Origin: Spirosoma sp.
Lineage (GTDB): Bacteria; Bacteroidota; Bacteroidia; Cytophagales; Spirosomataceae
Reading direction: 5' to 3'
Assembly: GCA_014377625.1 (NCBI GenBank)
Contig: JACMPG010000139.1
Location: 1-50,406, forward strand
DNA: 50,406 bases
Position 1 is the stretch's first letter. Each line of letters starts with the position of its first letter. Below the pieces are notes generated by a model. The model was given only the letters and a program-made list of their open reading frames with translations, searched no databases and was not told the DNA's origin. Positions 32,054 to 42,046 of the stretch are shown here, piece after piece. The position numbers were made by a program, and so were the translations under genes.

Positions 32054-35000
32054 TCAATCGGTTAACATCACCTGCACGTACTTACCCGGCTGGTCAGGGT
32101 GGGGCAGAAACCAGGCTGGATTCCCCAGCGGGTCGCGGCCCAGGCGGGCGTTGGGTACGGGTGGCGTTTTAACAATCAGCGAAGGTGTCGACAGATTCGG
32201 TACGGTCGGCGCGGCAGACCCACCCAGAAACCCAGCCTGAATCAGTTCATCGGCACTTTCGGTAAAACATCGAATCATCGTGTCAATTTCGGGATCGGTG
32301 TGCGCTTCGGTCATAAAGCACGGAAAACCGTCCCAAATATGGATATTTTTTTCGCGCATCAATGTAAACAGTAACTCGCCATATTGCACGTCTTCGCGCA
32401 TTTTTATCTTCCAGAGTGAGCCGAACTGCGCTACGTAGAGCGGTAACTGCCGCTGTTTGGCCACGGCATTCAGGGCATCGGCCAGTCGCTGCGCTTTTTG
32501 CGTAATGCGCTGTTGCAGAGCCGGTCCGCAGGCTTTCATGTACGTCAGCGAGACTTTGGCCGCAGCGAGGGCCAGCGGATGCCGCACAAACGTACCGGCA
32601 AAATACGTAACGCCCACCTCCGGCACCGAGTCGTCGCCATACTGCCAGAAACCGCCGTCGAGCGCGTCCATGAACGAACGTTTGCCCGCAATGACGCCGA
32701 TGGGAATGCCGCCCCCCACTACTTTGCCGTAGGTAGCCAGATCGGCCCGGATGCCAAACAGGGCCTGCACCCCCCCCGGATGCGTACGGAAACCGGTAAT
32801 GACCTCATCGAAAACCAGGACCGTACCGGACTGTGCCGTGATGCTGCGGATTTCTTTCAGGAAATCGACCGGCACAAATTCGGGTCGGCGGCTTTGCACA
32901 GGTTCTACCAACACGGCGGCCAGTTCGTGCGCCCGTTCGCGAATGATGCGCAGGCTTTCGTCAGTGCCGTAATCCAGAATGAGCATGTTCGCCACCGCTT
33001 CGGGCATGATGCCGGGAGCCGCCGGAAACGACTTCAGTTTTTTAGTGCCGCGCACCAGTACTTCGTCATTGATGCCATGATACGAACCCGTAAACGCCAC
33101 AATCAGCGAGCGGCCCGTTACCGTGCGGGCTACGCGCATGGCACCCAGTACGGCCTCGGATCCGGTGCTGCACAGGGCGGCCCGGTCAGAGCCAGTCAGT
33201 TCGCAGATGAGCTGGGTTACTTCGCCCGCCAGTTCGTGTTGCGGCCCTACTTCAAAGCCATTCTCGATTTGATCGTGCAGGACGGTTTTGATGAGGTCGG
33301 GTTGATAGCCCAATAGGTTGGAGCCGAATCCGTTGAGCGCGTCAATGTACTCGTTGCCGTCAATATCCCACAGCCGACTGCCTTTGGAGCGATTTACCAC
33401 CAGCGGATAAACAATCTCTTTGGTTAGAGGCCGGAAGCCCGTCACCACGCGTGGGTCGGCCATCCGGTCGCGGTGCTGCTGCGCGTACGCTTTGCTTTTG
33501 GCCGTTTTCTGGTTGTATCGTTGAATTAAGCTGGTTAAGAAAACCTGTTGTGCGGGTGTGAGTTCGAGAGCCTGCCGGTCAATCCGGGCAGTGGCTCCGA
33601 ACGGTTTTTTGAGCTCAGCCACTTCCTCCGCCGATACGTCGGCCAGCGGATTGCTCAGCGAAACGGGTGCGGTGCCGTTGGGGTAGTGACCATTGGATTT
33701 GGTTGTACCGTTGGTGCTATGCTGCCCGTTTTCGTACAACGCCGGCGTTCCGTGGCCCTGCTGTGGGGATACCGGGGCCGTTGCGGCTGGCGTTCCCTGT
33801 AACAGAGCGAGTTGTTTCGTGAGCAGTGCAAGTTGCTGGGCAATCAGACCGAGGGCCGTATCATTGGGGGCGATGCCCGTTGATACGGCGGGCATAACGT
33901 TCTGCAAGGGTGGCATGGGAATCGAAGCAACCGGCGCGACAGGTACGGGGTCTGGGGGGAGGGCCTGGTTGAGGTAGGCCACCAGCCGGGCGGGCGAGTC
34001 GAGGTCGCCGGTGAGTTGCCGGAAGGTGAGCGGTACGTTAAATTCTTTCTTCAGGTTCAGGGCCACCTGAGTCAGCAACAGCGAATCAAAACCGATTTCG
34101 AGGAAACTCGTTTCAGACGGAACGCCAAGGACCTCCAGGCCGGAGGCATCTTCGAGTAGTGTACCTACGCGGTGTAGCAGCGTTTCGGTACGGGATGGTT
34201 GAGCAGCCATAATTTGTGTGTATGGGTCAGGTTGGGGCGCTGAATCAGGTTGAACCGCCGTGACGGACGCGCTGGTGTAAGACAGTGTCGGTACGAGTAG
34301 CGGTGGATCAATCCAGCAGCGTTTTTTGTCGAAAGCGTAGGTAGGCAGTAACACTTTTTGGCGCGACTTTTTGGCGTAAAATGCGTTCCAGTCAACAGAA
34401 AAGCCCATTTGCCACAGATTGCCGAGCGTGGTCAGGAGTTGCCGATAGGCAGCTGCATCGTCGGGTTGTTGGGTCATGCCGCCCAGTACGGGAATCGTTT
34501 TATCCGTCAGTGTTTGCCGGGCAAAGGTCGAGGTCGCGTTGCCGGGTCCTATATCGAGCAGGACTGGATTGTCGAGCGATTGTATTGTGATAACGGCCTC
34601 GGCAAAGCGGACGGTTTCGCGCAGATGGCGGGTCCAGTAGTGCGGGTCGGTGGCGTTGGCGTCGGTCAGGTAGGTACCGGTTCGGGTCGAGACAATCGGT
34701 TTCTGAGGACGGTGCAGCGTAACAGCCGCGACGGTTTTGGCAAAGTCATCCAGAACCGGCTCCATCATGGCCGAATGAAACGCATGACTCGTAGCCAAAA
34801 GCTTGTGGGCAATACCGCGTTCGTCAAGCATTTTGCCGAAGTCAGCAATGGCATCGTCGGCACCGGCCACCACGCTTAGTTTTGGGCTGTTGACAGCCGC
34901 CAACGACAGCGTTTTGGGCAACAGTGGTGCTAATTCTGACTCGGCCAGCCGCACCGACAGCATACTGCCGTGCGGCAACCCGCTCATCAACCGGCCCCGC

Positions 35001-38000
35001 GTGGCAATCAGCGTCAGCGCATCGGATAGTGAGAACACCCCCGCCAGATGAGCCGCCACGAACTCGCCGATGCTGTGGCCGCACAAAACGGTGGGCGCAA
35101 TTCCCCAACTCATCCAGAGTCTGGCCAGCGCGTATTCCGTCACGAACAGGGCGGGTTGGGTAACCCGCGTATCGTTCAGTTTCGCTTTGGCAACAGCGTC
35201 AGGCGTTTCGGACGTATCCACGCCGGGATACATCACCAGTCGGATGTCTTCATCGAGCGCATTCAGCAATACCTCTGCGCACTCGTCAACTGCCTGCCGG
35301 AATACGGGTTCGCATTCGTAAAATGCCCGGCCCATGTTCAGAAACTGCGCTCCCTGACCGGGAAATATGAACACAACTTCATCCGGGATACGCTCAATCG
35401 GTTTTGCTTCGGCTTTTTCATCCCGCAACGCGGTAACGGCTTCGGCACCGTCGGCGGCCACAACAAACCGCCGATGGGTATAATCGGGACGGGTGGTGGC
35501 CAGCGTATAGCCCACGTCGGCAAGGCCGGGCGCGTCGGGCTGACCCAGTGCATCGGCTAATTTGTGTCCGTAGTGAGTCAGACTAACTGGTTTCTTTGCC
35601 GACCAGGTAAGCAATTGAGTGGGGCGACTTATTGCTGAATCAATGACTTTGTGGGTTATGGCAGGTCCCTCTTCCAGCACTACGTGAACGTTGGTGCCGC
35701 CCACGCCGAATGAACTTACGCCCGCCCGCCGGACCGCATCGGATTGCCAGTTGGACAGGGTATCGTTCACGAAAAATGGACTGTTGGCGAAGTCGATAGT
35801 GGGGTTGGGCGCGGTGAAATGCAGCGATGCAGGCAGTTGCCGGTGGTGCATGGCCAGCACAGTTTTGATGAGTCCTGCCACACCCGATGCCGCCGTGAGG
35901 TGGCCCATATTGCTCTTGACCGAGCCAATGGCGCACGACTGCCGACGTACTGTGTCGCCAAAGGCCATCGTCAGCCCGTCGATTTCGATGGGATCGCCAA
36001 TGGGCGTGGCGGTGCCGTGGGCTTCTACGTAGCTGATGCTGTCGGGCGAGACCTGTGCGTCGGTGAGGGCCGCGCGGATGGCCCCAGCCTGACCCATTGC
36101 ACTTGGTGCCGTGAAGCCACCTTTGCCGTTTCCATCGTTGTTCACGCCCACGCCTTTGACAACGCCCCAGATGGCATCGCCGTCGCGCTGTGCGTTTGTG
36201 AGAGGTTTAAGCAGCACGATACCGGCTCCGTCGCTGAAAACCGTACCCTGCGCATCGGCACTGAACGAACGGCAGTGTCCGTCGCGGCTGAGCATACCTC
36301 CTTCCTGATACAGATAGCCGCTGTTGATGGGCGTGGTCAGGCTGACGCCCCCCGCCAGAGCCACGTCGCACTGACCGCTGCGCAAACTTTGTACGGCTTG
36401 TGCAATGGCTAACAGCGAGGTAGAACAGGCCGAAAAAACGCTTACGGCGGGGCCAGTCAGGTTCAACTGGTAAGCTGTGCGGGTGGCGATGTAATCCTTC
36501 TCGTTCAGGGTCATCGCCTGAAACGGGCCAACGGCATCTACTGCCTGCGGATTGGTCAGGACGTTGTTCTGGTAATACGAGTTGTTGTGGCAACCCGCAA
36601 ATACGCCCACCCGCCCGGCATAGCGTTGGGAACTGTAGCCCGTTTGTTCAAGCGTTTCGGCGGCTATCTCCAGAAAGATTCGCTGCTGCGGGTCCATGAC
36701 CTGCGCTACGGTAGGCGGCAACCCAAAATAATGCGCGTCGAACTGGTCGGCGTCGTTCAGAATACCCCGCGCCTTTACGTAGTTCGGGTCATGGCGCAGG
36801 TTGTCGGGAATAGTAACGTCGAGTTCGGCATCCGTAAAAAAGCGCGTCGTTTCACGACCTTCTACCAGCACCTGCCAGAAATCGACGATGGTTGGCGCAC
36901 CGGGGAAGCGTCCGTTCAGCCCGATGATGGCGATGTCCTGACCATCGGTAGTGCCATTGTTCAGGTTAGCTGCACGTTCTGGTTTCGCTCCGGCAATATT
37001 CTCCACTAAACTCGCTACCGTTGGGAACTGGTATAGCTTGGTAACGGGAACCGGCATGCCGGTTTCGGCCAGTAATGCTGCCGTGCGCTGGGCGAGGAGG
37101 GAGTTGCCGCCCATCTCGAAGAAGTTATCATCCAGCCCGATTTTGTCGATTTGCAATGCCTCGCTCCAGATGCTGGCGATGCTGCGCTCGGTATCGGTGC
37201 GGGGTTTCCGATAGGTGGTGTCGAGGTCGGGGCGGGTACGTTCTGGAGTGGGCAGGCGTTTTCGATCGATTTTTCCGCTGCTGGTTTGCGGGAAACTATC
37301 CAGCCAAACGAATGCCGATGGCATCATGTAATCGGGTAACGTACTGGCCAGCGTCTGTCGTACCGACGCCCGGTCGGTCAGGGTATCGTCGGCAATCAGA
37401 TACGCCACCACCTGCTTTTCTCCCACACCCTCGCGGGCCACGACCGCTGCCTGCCGGACGCCCGGTGTCTGGTTCAGCACTACTTCAATTTCGCCCAGTT
37501 CGACCCGATGGCCGCGAATCTTGACCTGATCGTCGCGTCGCCCCAGAAACTCGATGGTGCCATCGGGCAAAAAACGGCCCAGGTCGCCGGTGCGGTAGGC
37601 ACGTTCGGTTTGTCCGTCTGATAGGGTCAGCGTGATGAACTTTTCGGCAGTCAGGTCGGGCTGATTCAGGTAGCCATCGGCCAGACAGGCTCCAGTCAGG
37701 CAGAGTTCGCCGGTTTCGCCGGGGGGCAGGATGGTCAGGGACTCATCCACAAACCAGACCTGTACATGGCTGATGGGCTGGCCAATACCGGGCAGGGGGG
37801 GCCAGGTAGCGGGGTTGCCGGTGAGGGTCAGCTGCGTGACTACGTGGCACTCGGTGGGGCCATATTGATTGAACAGAACGCAGTTGGGCAGATTCGCGAA
37901 GAATTCGGCCACCTGTGGGGTAATCTTCAACTGCTCGCCCGCTGTCATCACCTCGCGCAGACTGGTCGGAAACAAACCTGCCCGGCCAGCGGCTTCGCTT

Positions 38001-38761
38001 AGGTATTGCAGGGCAACAAACGGCAGAAACAACCGCTCGATACGCTGTTCGTCAATCAGCCCGAGCAGCGCGTTCAGGTCCAGCCGGGTGGCTTCGTCGA
38101 CCAGAACAAGGGTGCCGCCGGTGCCGAGGGTTGCAAAAATCTCCTGAAACGATACGTCGAAACTCAGTGGAGCCAGTTGCAGCGTTCGCGTGTTCAGACC
38201 AGCTATCGACTGTCCGGCCTGCCACTGTAACAGGTTCAGCAACGGCGCGTGACCCATACAAACGCCCTTTGGGGTACCCGTCGAACCTGATGTGTACAGT
38301 ATGTATGCTAAACTGCCGGATGGCTGCGGTGGTGCAGCGCCTGCCGTAGAAATAAGCTGATTGTCAATGACCTGTACACCAAGTTCGGCGAATAAAGCCG
38401 CATAAGGGCCGGTAGCCACTACGGTACGAAGTCCCGAATTGTCGATAATTTCCCAGAGCCGCTGGGTAGGGTAGGCAGGGTCGAGGGGGAGGTAGGCACG
38501 GCCACTTTTCAGGATGCCCAGTACGCCCACAATCATGTTCAACCCCCGCGTGGTGCTAATGCCGATATACGGATTGGGCGTATCGGCCCGGTTTAACGCA
38601 TCCGCTAGGGCGTCGGCCTGTTGGTTGAGTTGCTGGTAGGTCAGTGACTCGCTACCGAAAATGACTGCTACGGCATCGGGCTGCGCACGGGCTAAGTCCC
38701 AAACCAACCGATGAACAGACATCGGCCCAAAGGCATCATTATCGTCGGCGGAGGGTATCAT
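32054..38761 (-). CDS. Hybrid NRPS-PKS megasynthase, A-PCP-KS-AT-ACP-aminotransferase
   Basis: About 2235 residues from the ATG at 38761 (the frame extends to a TTG at 38773). Domains: adenylation about 10-510 (YTSGSTGTPKG, QYGPTECH, YRTGDLG, SSGKIDRK); carrier DDNFFEMGGNSLL (Ser about 554); ketosynthase about 608-1035 with Cys779 in FSACSTSLL and His in EAHGTATPIGDP and SNMGHLTAASG; acyltransferase with GHSIGE (Ser1230) and HAFH, the malonyl-type motif; acyl carrier EIGFDSLL (Ser about 1560); an Ala/Pro/Gln linker; and a class III PLP aminotransferase about 1725-2165 with FDEVITGFR and Lys2013 in TYGKVVGGGIPIG. It starts without a condensation domain, hence loads the first amino acid. No ketoreductase. 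The aminotransferase resembles those of mycosubtilin and microcystin synthases, which aminate a beta-ketoacyl chain. Confidence 0.92.
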   Translation of the reverse strand: MIPSADDNDAFGPMSVHRLVWDLARAQPDAVAVIFGSESLTYQQLNQQADALADALNRADTPNPYIGISTTRGLNMIVGVLGILKSGRAYLPLDPAYPTQRLWEIIDNSGLRTVVATGPYAALFAELGVQVIDNQLISTAGAAPPQPSGSLAYILYTSGSTGTPKGVCMGHAPLLNLLQWQAGQSIAGLNTRTLQLAPLSFDVSFQEIFATLGTGGTLVLVDEATRLDLNALLGLIDEQRIERLFLPFVALQYLSEAAGRAGLFPTSLREVMTAGEQLKITPQVAEFFANLPNCVLFNQYGPTECHVVTQLTLTGNPATWPPLPGIGQPISHVQVWFVDESLTILPPGETGELCLTGACLADGYLNQPDLTAEKFITLTLSDGQTERAYRTGDLGRFLPDGTIEFLGRRDDQVKIRGHRVELGEIEVVLNQTPGVRQAAVVAREGVGEKQVVAYLIADDTLTDRASVRQTLASTLPDYMMPSAFVWLDSFPQTSSGKIDRKRLPTPERTRPDLDTTYRKPRTDTERSIASIWSEALQIDKIGLDDNFFEMGGNSLLAQRTAALLAETGMPVPVTKLYQFPTVASLVENIAGAKPERAANLNNGTTDGQDIAIIGLNGRFPGAPTIVDFWQVLVEGRETTRFFTDAELDVTIPDNLRHDPNYVKARGILNDADQFDAHYFGLPPTVAQVMDPQQRIFLEIAAETLEQTGYSSQRYAGRVGVFAGCHNNSYYQNNVLTNPQAVDAVGPFQAMTLNEKDYIATRTAYQLNLTGPAVSVFSACSTSLLAIAQAVQSLRSGQCDVALAGGVSLTTPINSGYLYQEGGMLSRDGHCRSFSADAQGTVFSDGAGIVLLKPLTNAQRDGDAIWGVVKGVGVNNDGNGKGGFTAPSAMGQAGAIRAALTDAQVSPDSISYVEAHGTATPIGDPIEIDGLTMAFGDTVRRQSCAIGSVKSNMGHLTAASGVAGLIKTVLAMHHRQLPASLHFTAPNPTIDFANSPFFVNDTLSNWQSDAVRRAGVSSFGVGGTNVHVVLEEGPAITHKVIDSAISRPTQLLTWSAKKPVSLTHYGHKLADALGQPDAPGLADVGYTLATTRPDYTHRRFVVAADGAEAVTALRDEKAEAKPIERIPDEVVFIFPGQGAQFLNMGRAFYECEPVFRQAVDECAEVLLNALDEDIRLVMYPGVDTSETPDAVAKAKLNDTRVTQPALFVTEYALARLWMSWGIAPTVLCGHSIGEFVAAHLAGVFSLSDALTLIATRGRLMSGLPHGSMLSVRLAESELAPLLPKTLSLAAVNSPKLSVVAGADDAIADFGKMLDERGIAHKLLATSHAFHSAMMEPVLDDFAKTVAAVTLHRPQKPIVSTRTGTYLTDANATDPHYWTRHLRETVRFAEAVITIQSLDNPVLLDIGPGNATSTFARQTLTDKTIPVLGGMTQQPDDAAAYRQLLTTLGNLWQMGFSVDWNAFYAKKSRQKVLLPTYAFDKKRCWIDPPLLVPTLSYTSASVTAVQPDSAPQPDPYTQIMAAQPSRTETLLHRVGTLLEDASGLEVLGVPSETSFLEIGFDSLLLTQVALNLKKEFNVPLTFRQLTGDLDSPARLVAYLNQALPPDPVPVAPVASIPMPPLQNVMPAVSTGIAPNDTALGLIAQQLALLTKQLALLQGTPAATAPVSPQQGHGTPALYENGQHSTNGTTKSNGHYPNGTAPVSLSNPLADVSAEEVAELKKPFGATARIDRQALELTPAQQVFLTSLIQRYNQKTAKSKAYAQQHRDRMADPRVVTGFRPLTKEIVYPLVVNRSKGSRLWDIDGNEYIDALNGFGSNLLGYQPDLIKTVLHDQIENGFEVGPQHELAGEVTQLICELTGSDRAALCSTGSEAVLGAMRVARTVTGRSLIVAFTGSYHGINDEVLVRGTKKLKSFPAAPGIMPEAVANMLILDYGTDESLRIIRERAHELAAVLVEPVQSRRPEFVPVDFLKEIRSITAQSGTVLVFDEVITGFRTHPGGVQALFGIRADLATYGKVVGGGIPIGVIAGKRSFMDALDGGFWQYGDDSVPEVGVTYFAGTFVRHPLALAAAKVSLTYMKACGPALQQRITQKAQRLADALNAVAKQRQLPLYVAQFGSLWKIKMREDVQYGELLFTLMREKNIHIWDGFPCFMTEAHTDPEIDTMIRCFTESADELIQAGFLGGSAAPTVPNLSTPSLIVKTPPVPNARLGRDPLGNPAWFLPHPDQPGKYVQVMLTD

Positions 38762-38769
38762 AGGAGGGG

Positions 38770-40959
38770 TCAAATGATGTTACGCTGGGTCTGTAAGGAT
38801 TGCGCGGTGGCTAAGGGAGAATTTTTGGTTTCGTTACGGCCCGGCGTATCCATATAGTCACCCCCTACGTGGTTCAGCACCAGTAGGGTAGGCTGGTTGG
38901 TGACGCGGGAATACAGGCTCAGAAGCTGCTTTTCGGCGCGGGTCCAGGCCGAGTTAGCGTCGATAATCAGCAGCGATAGGGCCGACCGTTTCAGCAGAAA
39001 TACCGGAATCTGGTGGTCAATAAGTGACGGCAGTTCGAGCAGAATCCGGTCGAACTTCGTGGCGTCGAACCCGTACTGATGGTCGATGAGGTACTCAATG
39101 CCGGTCACGTTCATGAAATCGGGCCGAATTGTGTACGGATAGTACGTTATACCGTTTCGCCGTTCGGGCTGCTCATGGCCTTTTTCGCGCGGGAAGCAAT
39201 ACGCTACCTGCTGATCGGCTTCGGCGTAGAGTTTGGCCAGGCCCTCGGCCACCCACGTTTTACCCTGCCGGGGGCGGATGCCAAACAGCGTAATGACGGG
39301 GGGGTAGGGCATACTGGTAGCCTGCGTAATTTCGATGTGAATGGCGTTGAACAGCCGCTCAAACATGCTGCGGCTGGCCCAGGTAACTTTCGAGAATACA
39401 TTGGGCTTTTTCACCGTTGGGAACACCGCCGTTACGGGCATACCCACCATTTGTTCGGCCTGTTCGGGCGAGTGAATTTTCTTATCGAACACAAACCGAA
39501 GGGCCGTCAGCATCAGGGCCAGAAACAGGCCCACGCCAAAGCCAATGATAATCAACTGCGTTCGTTTGGCAGCTTCGGGCAGAAGCGGGAAGCTGGGTGC
39601 GTCCAGCACTTCGAGCGTACCGCCAATTTTGACGTCCTGTCGGCGTGTCTGCGAGGCATCTACGTTCTGGAGCAGGTCGAGGTATTCGCGTTCGGCAATG
39701 GTCATGTCGCGCTGCAACTGCCGCAACTGCGTACCCAGTGGGCTGTATTCGTTTAATTTTGCCTGTTGCTCGCCAATGCGTTTTTTGTAGGTTTCCAAGC
39801 GGGCCGTGGCTTCCTCATACTCCAGGATTTTGTTCATCCGGTCGTTGGCCATTGTCTGGGCGGGCAGGGCGTCGGGTGCGCTGGCGGCAGCGTCGTATTT
39901 CTGGGCACTGGTTTTCAGCTCTTCGCTGGCATTGGCAACGGTAGCCTGGAGCCGGGCAATGGCTGAGCGGGGCTGGTTGTAGGCGCGGGCGTTGGCCAGC
40001 TGCGTTTCGGCCTCGGCCAGTTTCTTCTGTTTGCTACTCAGGTCGCTATTGGCCGTGCGGATGCTGCCCTGCTGCCCCATGCGTTTGTCCAGCATGTCGA
40101 TAGACGCTTTAGCGGCATCCCGGCGCATCTGTTCCTGACTGTACTCGCGGCTGAGGGCCTCCTGCGAAGCCGCTACGTTCTTCGATTCGGTATCAAAGTC
40201 CAGTACGTTGTGCCGCACGTTGAAGGCTTTCAGGCTGGCTTCGGCCTGATCGAGTTTCTGTTTGGCAGCCGCCAGTTTTCCTTCGTAATAGCCTACAACC
40301 GAGTTGGTTTCGGATGTTTTAAAAAGCGAATACCGCTGGTTCAGTACACTGATGGCGTACCGTAGTGTGTTTTGGGCCACTGCCGGATCATCGGCGGTGT
40401 ACTCCATCAGCAGAATGTCATTGGTAGCTTTGCGGGCGGTCCCTTTCAGAGTTTCGGTAAGGTGACGCACCGAATAATACGTTCCGGAGGTGAGCAGCAG
40501 GTCTTTAACGGAATTGTTTGTCTGTGACTTGGACAGGCTGTCCAGCGCGGCCCGCAGCGTCTCTATATCACCTTCGATGGGGAGCTGATAGCGCAGACTG
40601 ATAGGAATTTCGGTCTGTAACTTTTTGAAACCTACCGCCCCCAGCACCAGACTGTCGGGTTGCTGTAGCCGCAGATGGTCGGCCAATAGATTAACGCCCA
40701 CCTTTAGCATGGTTTCTTTGGAATAGAGCGTAGTGAGCAGGTTATCGAACGCACTGGCCGACCGGTCGCCGAAGGCGGCCTGCTTGTCGGAGGTGAGCGA
40801 ATAGCCCGACGCCAGTCCGGTGTACAGCGTCGATTCAGACTTGAATACCTTTGGCTCGTTACGGGTAGTAAACCAGGCTGTTGCTGCGGTTAGAATCGGC
40901 AGCAGAATCAGCAGGGGCAGGTGTTGCCGTAACAGCCGGAGAAATGCGTTGATGTTCAT
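38770..40959 (-). CDS. Wzc/GumC-like chain-length determinant with BY-kinase-type domain
   Basis: 729 residues. Helix LLILLPILTAATAWFTT at the N-terminus, long periplasmic coiled coil (about 200-440), second helix LIIIGFGVGLFLALMLTALRF near 465-490, then a cytosolic P-loop domain with Walker A FGIRPRQGKTWV, spaced as in Wzc. The second Walker (A') Asp is not seen (VAYCFPREKG), the B motif reads ILLELPS, and the C-terminal tyrosine cluster is absent (..LQTQRNII). It is therefore a co-polymerase-type inner-membrane protein with a degenerate kinase domain. It sits between the TolC-like and megasynthase genes; 4-base gap upstream, 8-base gap downstream to the chosen start. Confidence 0.8.
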   Translation of the reverse strand: MNINAFLRLLRQHLPLLILLPILTAATAWFTTRNEPKVFKSESTLYTGLASGYSLTSDKQAAFGDRSASAFDNLLTTLYSKETMLKVGVNLLADHLRLQQPDSLVLGAVGFKKLQTEIPISLRYQLPIEGDIETLRAALDSLSKSQTNNSVKDLLLTSGTYYSVRHLTETLKGTARKATNDILLMEYTADDPAVAQNTLRYAISVLNQRYSLFKTSETNSVVGYYEGKLAAAKQKLDQAEASLKAFNVRHNVLDFDTESKNVAASQEALSREYSQEQMRRDAAKASIDMLDKRMGQQGSIRTANSDLSSKQKKLAEAETQLANARAYNQPRSAIARLQATVANASEELKTSAQKYDAAASAPDALPAQTMANDRMNKILEYEEATARLETYKKRIGEQQAKLNEYSPLGTQLRQLQRDMTIAEREYLDLLQNVDASQTRRQDVKIGGTLEVLDAPSFPLLPEAAKRTQLIIIGFGVGLFLALMLTALRFVFDKKIHSPEQAEQMVGMPVTAVFPTVKKPNVFSKVTWASRSMFERLFNAIHIEITQATSMPYPPVITLFGIRPRQGKTWVAEGLAKLYAEADQQVAYCFPREKGHEQPERRNGITYYPYTIRPDFMNVTGIEYLIDHQYGFDATKFDRILLELPSLIDHQIPVFLLKRSALSLLIIDANSAWTRAEKQLLSLYSRVTNQPTLLVLNHVGGDYMDTPGRNETKNSPLATAQSLQTQRNII

Positions 40960-40963
40960 GCCG

Positions 40964-41797
40964 TCAGTACCGTTTCAGTTGTTGGATAGAGACGCCCATC
41001 AGCGACTCGAAGAGGTGTACATTACGCAAAAAGGCACCTTTACTTTCTTCCACGACCGACCGGGCCTGTACGTAGGCGGTCGTGTTGCCAGCCAGTTCAC
41101 GGGCCGTAATTTTTCCTTTCTGTATTTCCGATTCGGCGATGCGCATGGCGGCCAGGGTAGCCTGCTCGTCGAGTAGCCGCGCCTTCAGAATTTGCTGGCT
41201 GGTAATCATGTCCTGATAAATGATGATGAGCTGTTGCCGAAGCTGAAGCGCGATGATGTCTTTCTGCACCAGAGCCGCCTTGTGGTTGGCGTCGGCCTGC
41301 CGGATAAGGTGCTTCCGTCCAAACACGTCGAACAGCGACACGCGCACATCAACACCCACCCGGTAGCCATTGAGCAGTTGATTGTTACGCGCATCCGGTT
41401 GGATATTAGGCGAGGTCGTACCCCCTGGAGCTATAGTACCCGTCTGAAAGTTGGTGATGTTAAGAGACTGATTGCCGCCTGAGTAGTTGGCAAAGCCGCT
41501 TATGTTCTGTAGAATCTGTGAGCGTGTTATGCTGCGGGCTTCGTCGAGCGAGTTGGCCACGGCGTCCTGATACCGGAGCGAGGGTGAATAGGCCGTCGCA
41601 ATTTTCACCATGTCATCGAACGGCATCAATTGTACGGCAATATCCTGATTGGGGTCCAGAAACAGCGTATCGTTGGCCAGACCCGACGAGGCACCAAATG
41701 ATACCAGCCCACGCCCGCCCCGGTTCTGGGCAAACGCTACAGAACTGACGAGGCAGCCCACGAGAATCAAAAAACAGAATCGATAAACAGCAGCCAT
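40964..41797 (-). CDS. Short TolC-family outer-membrane efflux-like protein
   Basis: 277 residues from the ATG at 41797 (signal peptide MAAVYRFCFLILVGCLVSSVAFAQ; an alternative ATG at 41824 adds nine residues in front). The rest is a helical TolC-type body: MVKIATAYSPSLRYQDAVANSLDEARSITRSQILQNISGFANYSGG, strands around GYRVGVDVRVSLFDVFGRKH, and a long coiled coil QADANHKAALVQKDIIALQLRQQLIIIYQDMITSQQIL..EIQKGKITARELAGNTTAYVQARSVVEESKGAF. TolC proteins are usually 400-480 residues with two such repeats; this one looks like a single repeat. It could be a homo-oligomeric export channel or a truncated partner. Function in export of the product is inferred from position. Confidence 0.75.
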   Translation of the reverse strand: MAAVYRFCFLILVGCLVSSVAFAQNRGGRGLVSFGASSGLANDTLFLDPNQDIAVQLMPFDDMVKIATAYSPSLRYQDAVANSLDEARSITRSQILQNISGFANYSGGNQSLNITNFQTGTIAPGGTTSPNIQPDARNNQLLNGYRVGVDVRVSLFDVFGRKHLIRQADANHKAALVQKDIIALQLRQQLIIIYQDMITSQQILKARLLDEQATLAAMRIAESEIQKGKITARELAGNTTAYVQARSVVEESKGAFLRNVHLFESLMGVSIQQLKRY

Positions 41798-41906
41798 TCG
41801 ATGCTCACAAACGTGACAAGTCATTCTAAACTATATTAGCCGATGTATTCACGTCTTTAAGAAAAAGGCCTTGATACATCGAAAATAAATCTAAGTTAAT
41901 TTTTAT

Positions 41907-41930
41907 CAATGTTCGGAACATTGAAATTTA
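41907..41930 (-). promoter_or_regulatory. Dyad with near-promoter element upstream of the TolC-like gene
   Basis: Perfect dyad CAATGTTC-G-GAACATTG (41907-41923). Immediately upstream on the minus strand is TAAATTTC (41930-41923), one base from TAnnTTTG. It is about 110 bases before the TolC-like gene and suits a start point covered by an operator. No upstream TTTG was found. Confidence 0.4.
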
Positions 41931-42046
41931 CTGCTTGGTGGTTCGGTGATCCAGGCTGCGCTAGAAAACCACCTTATTTTATAGGAATAGGTGCGTTGTT
42001 CTGACGACCTTCTGGAAGTTCTGTCACTCCGCAAAGACAGTATAGT

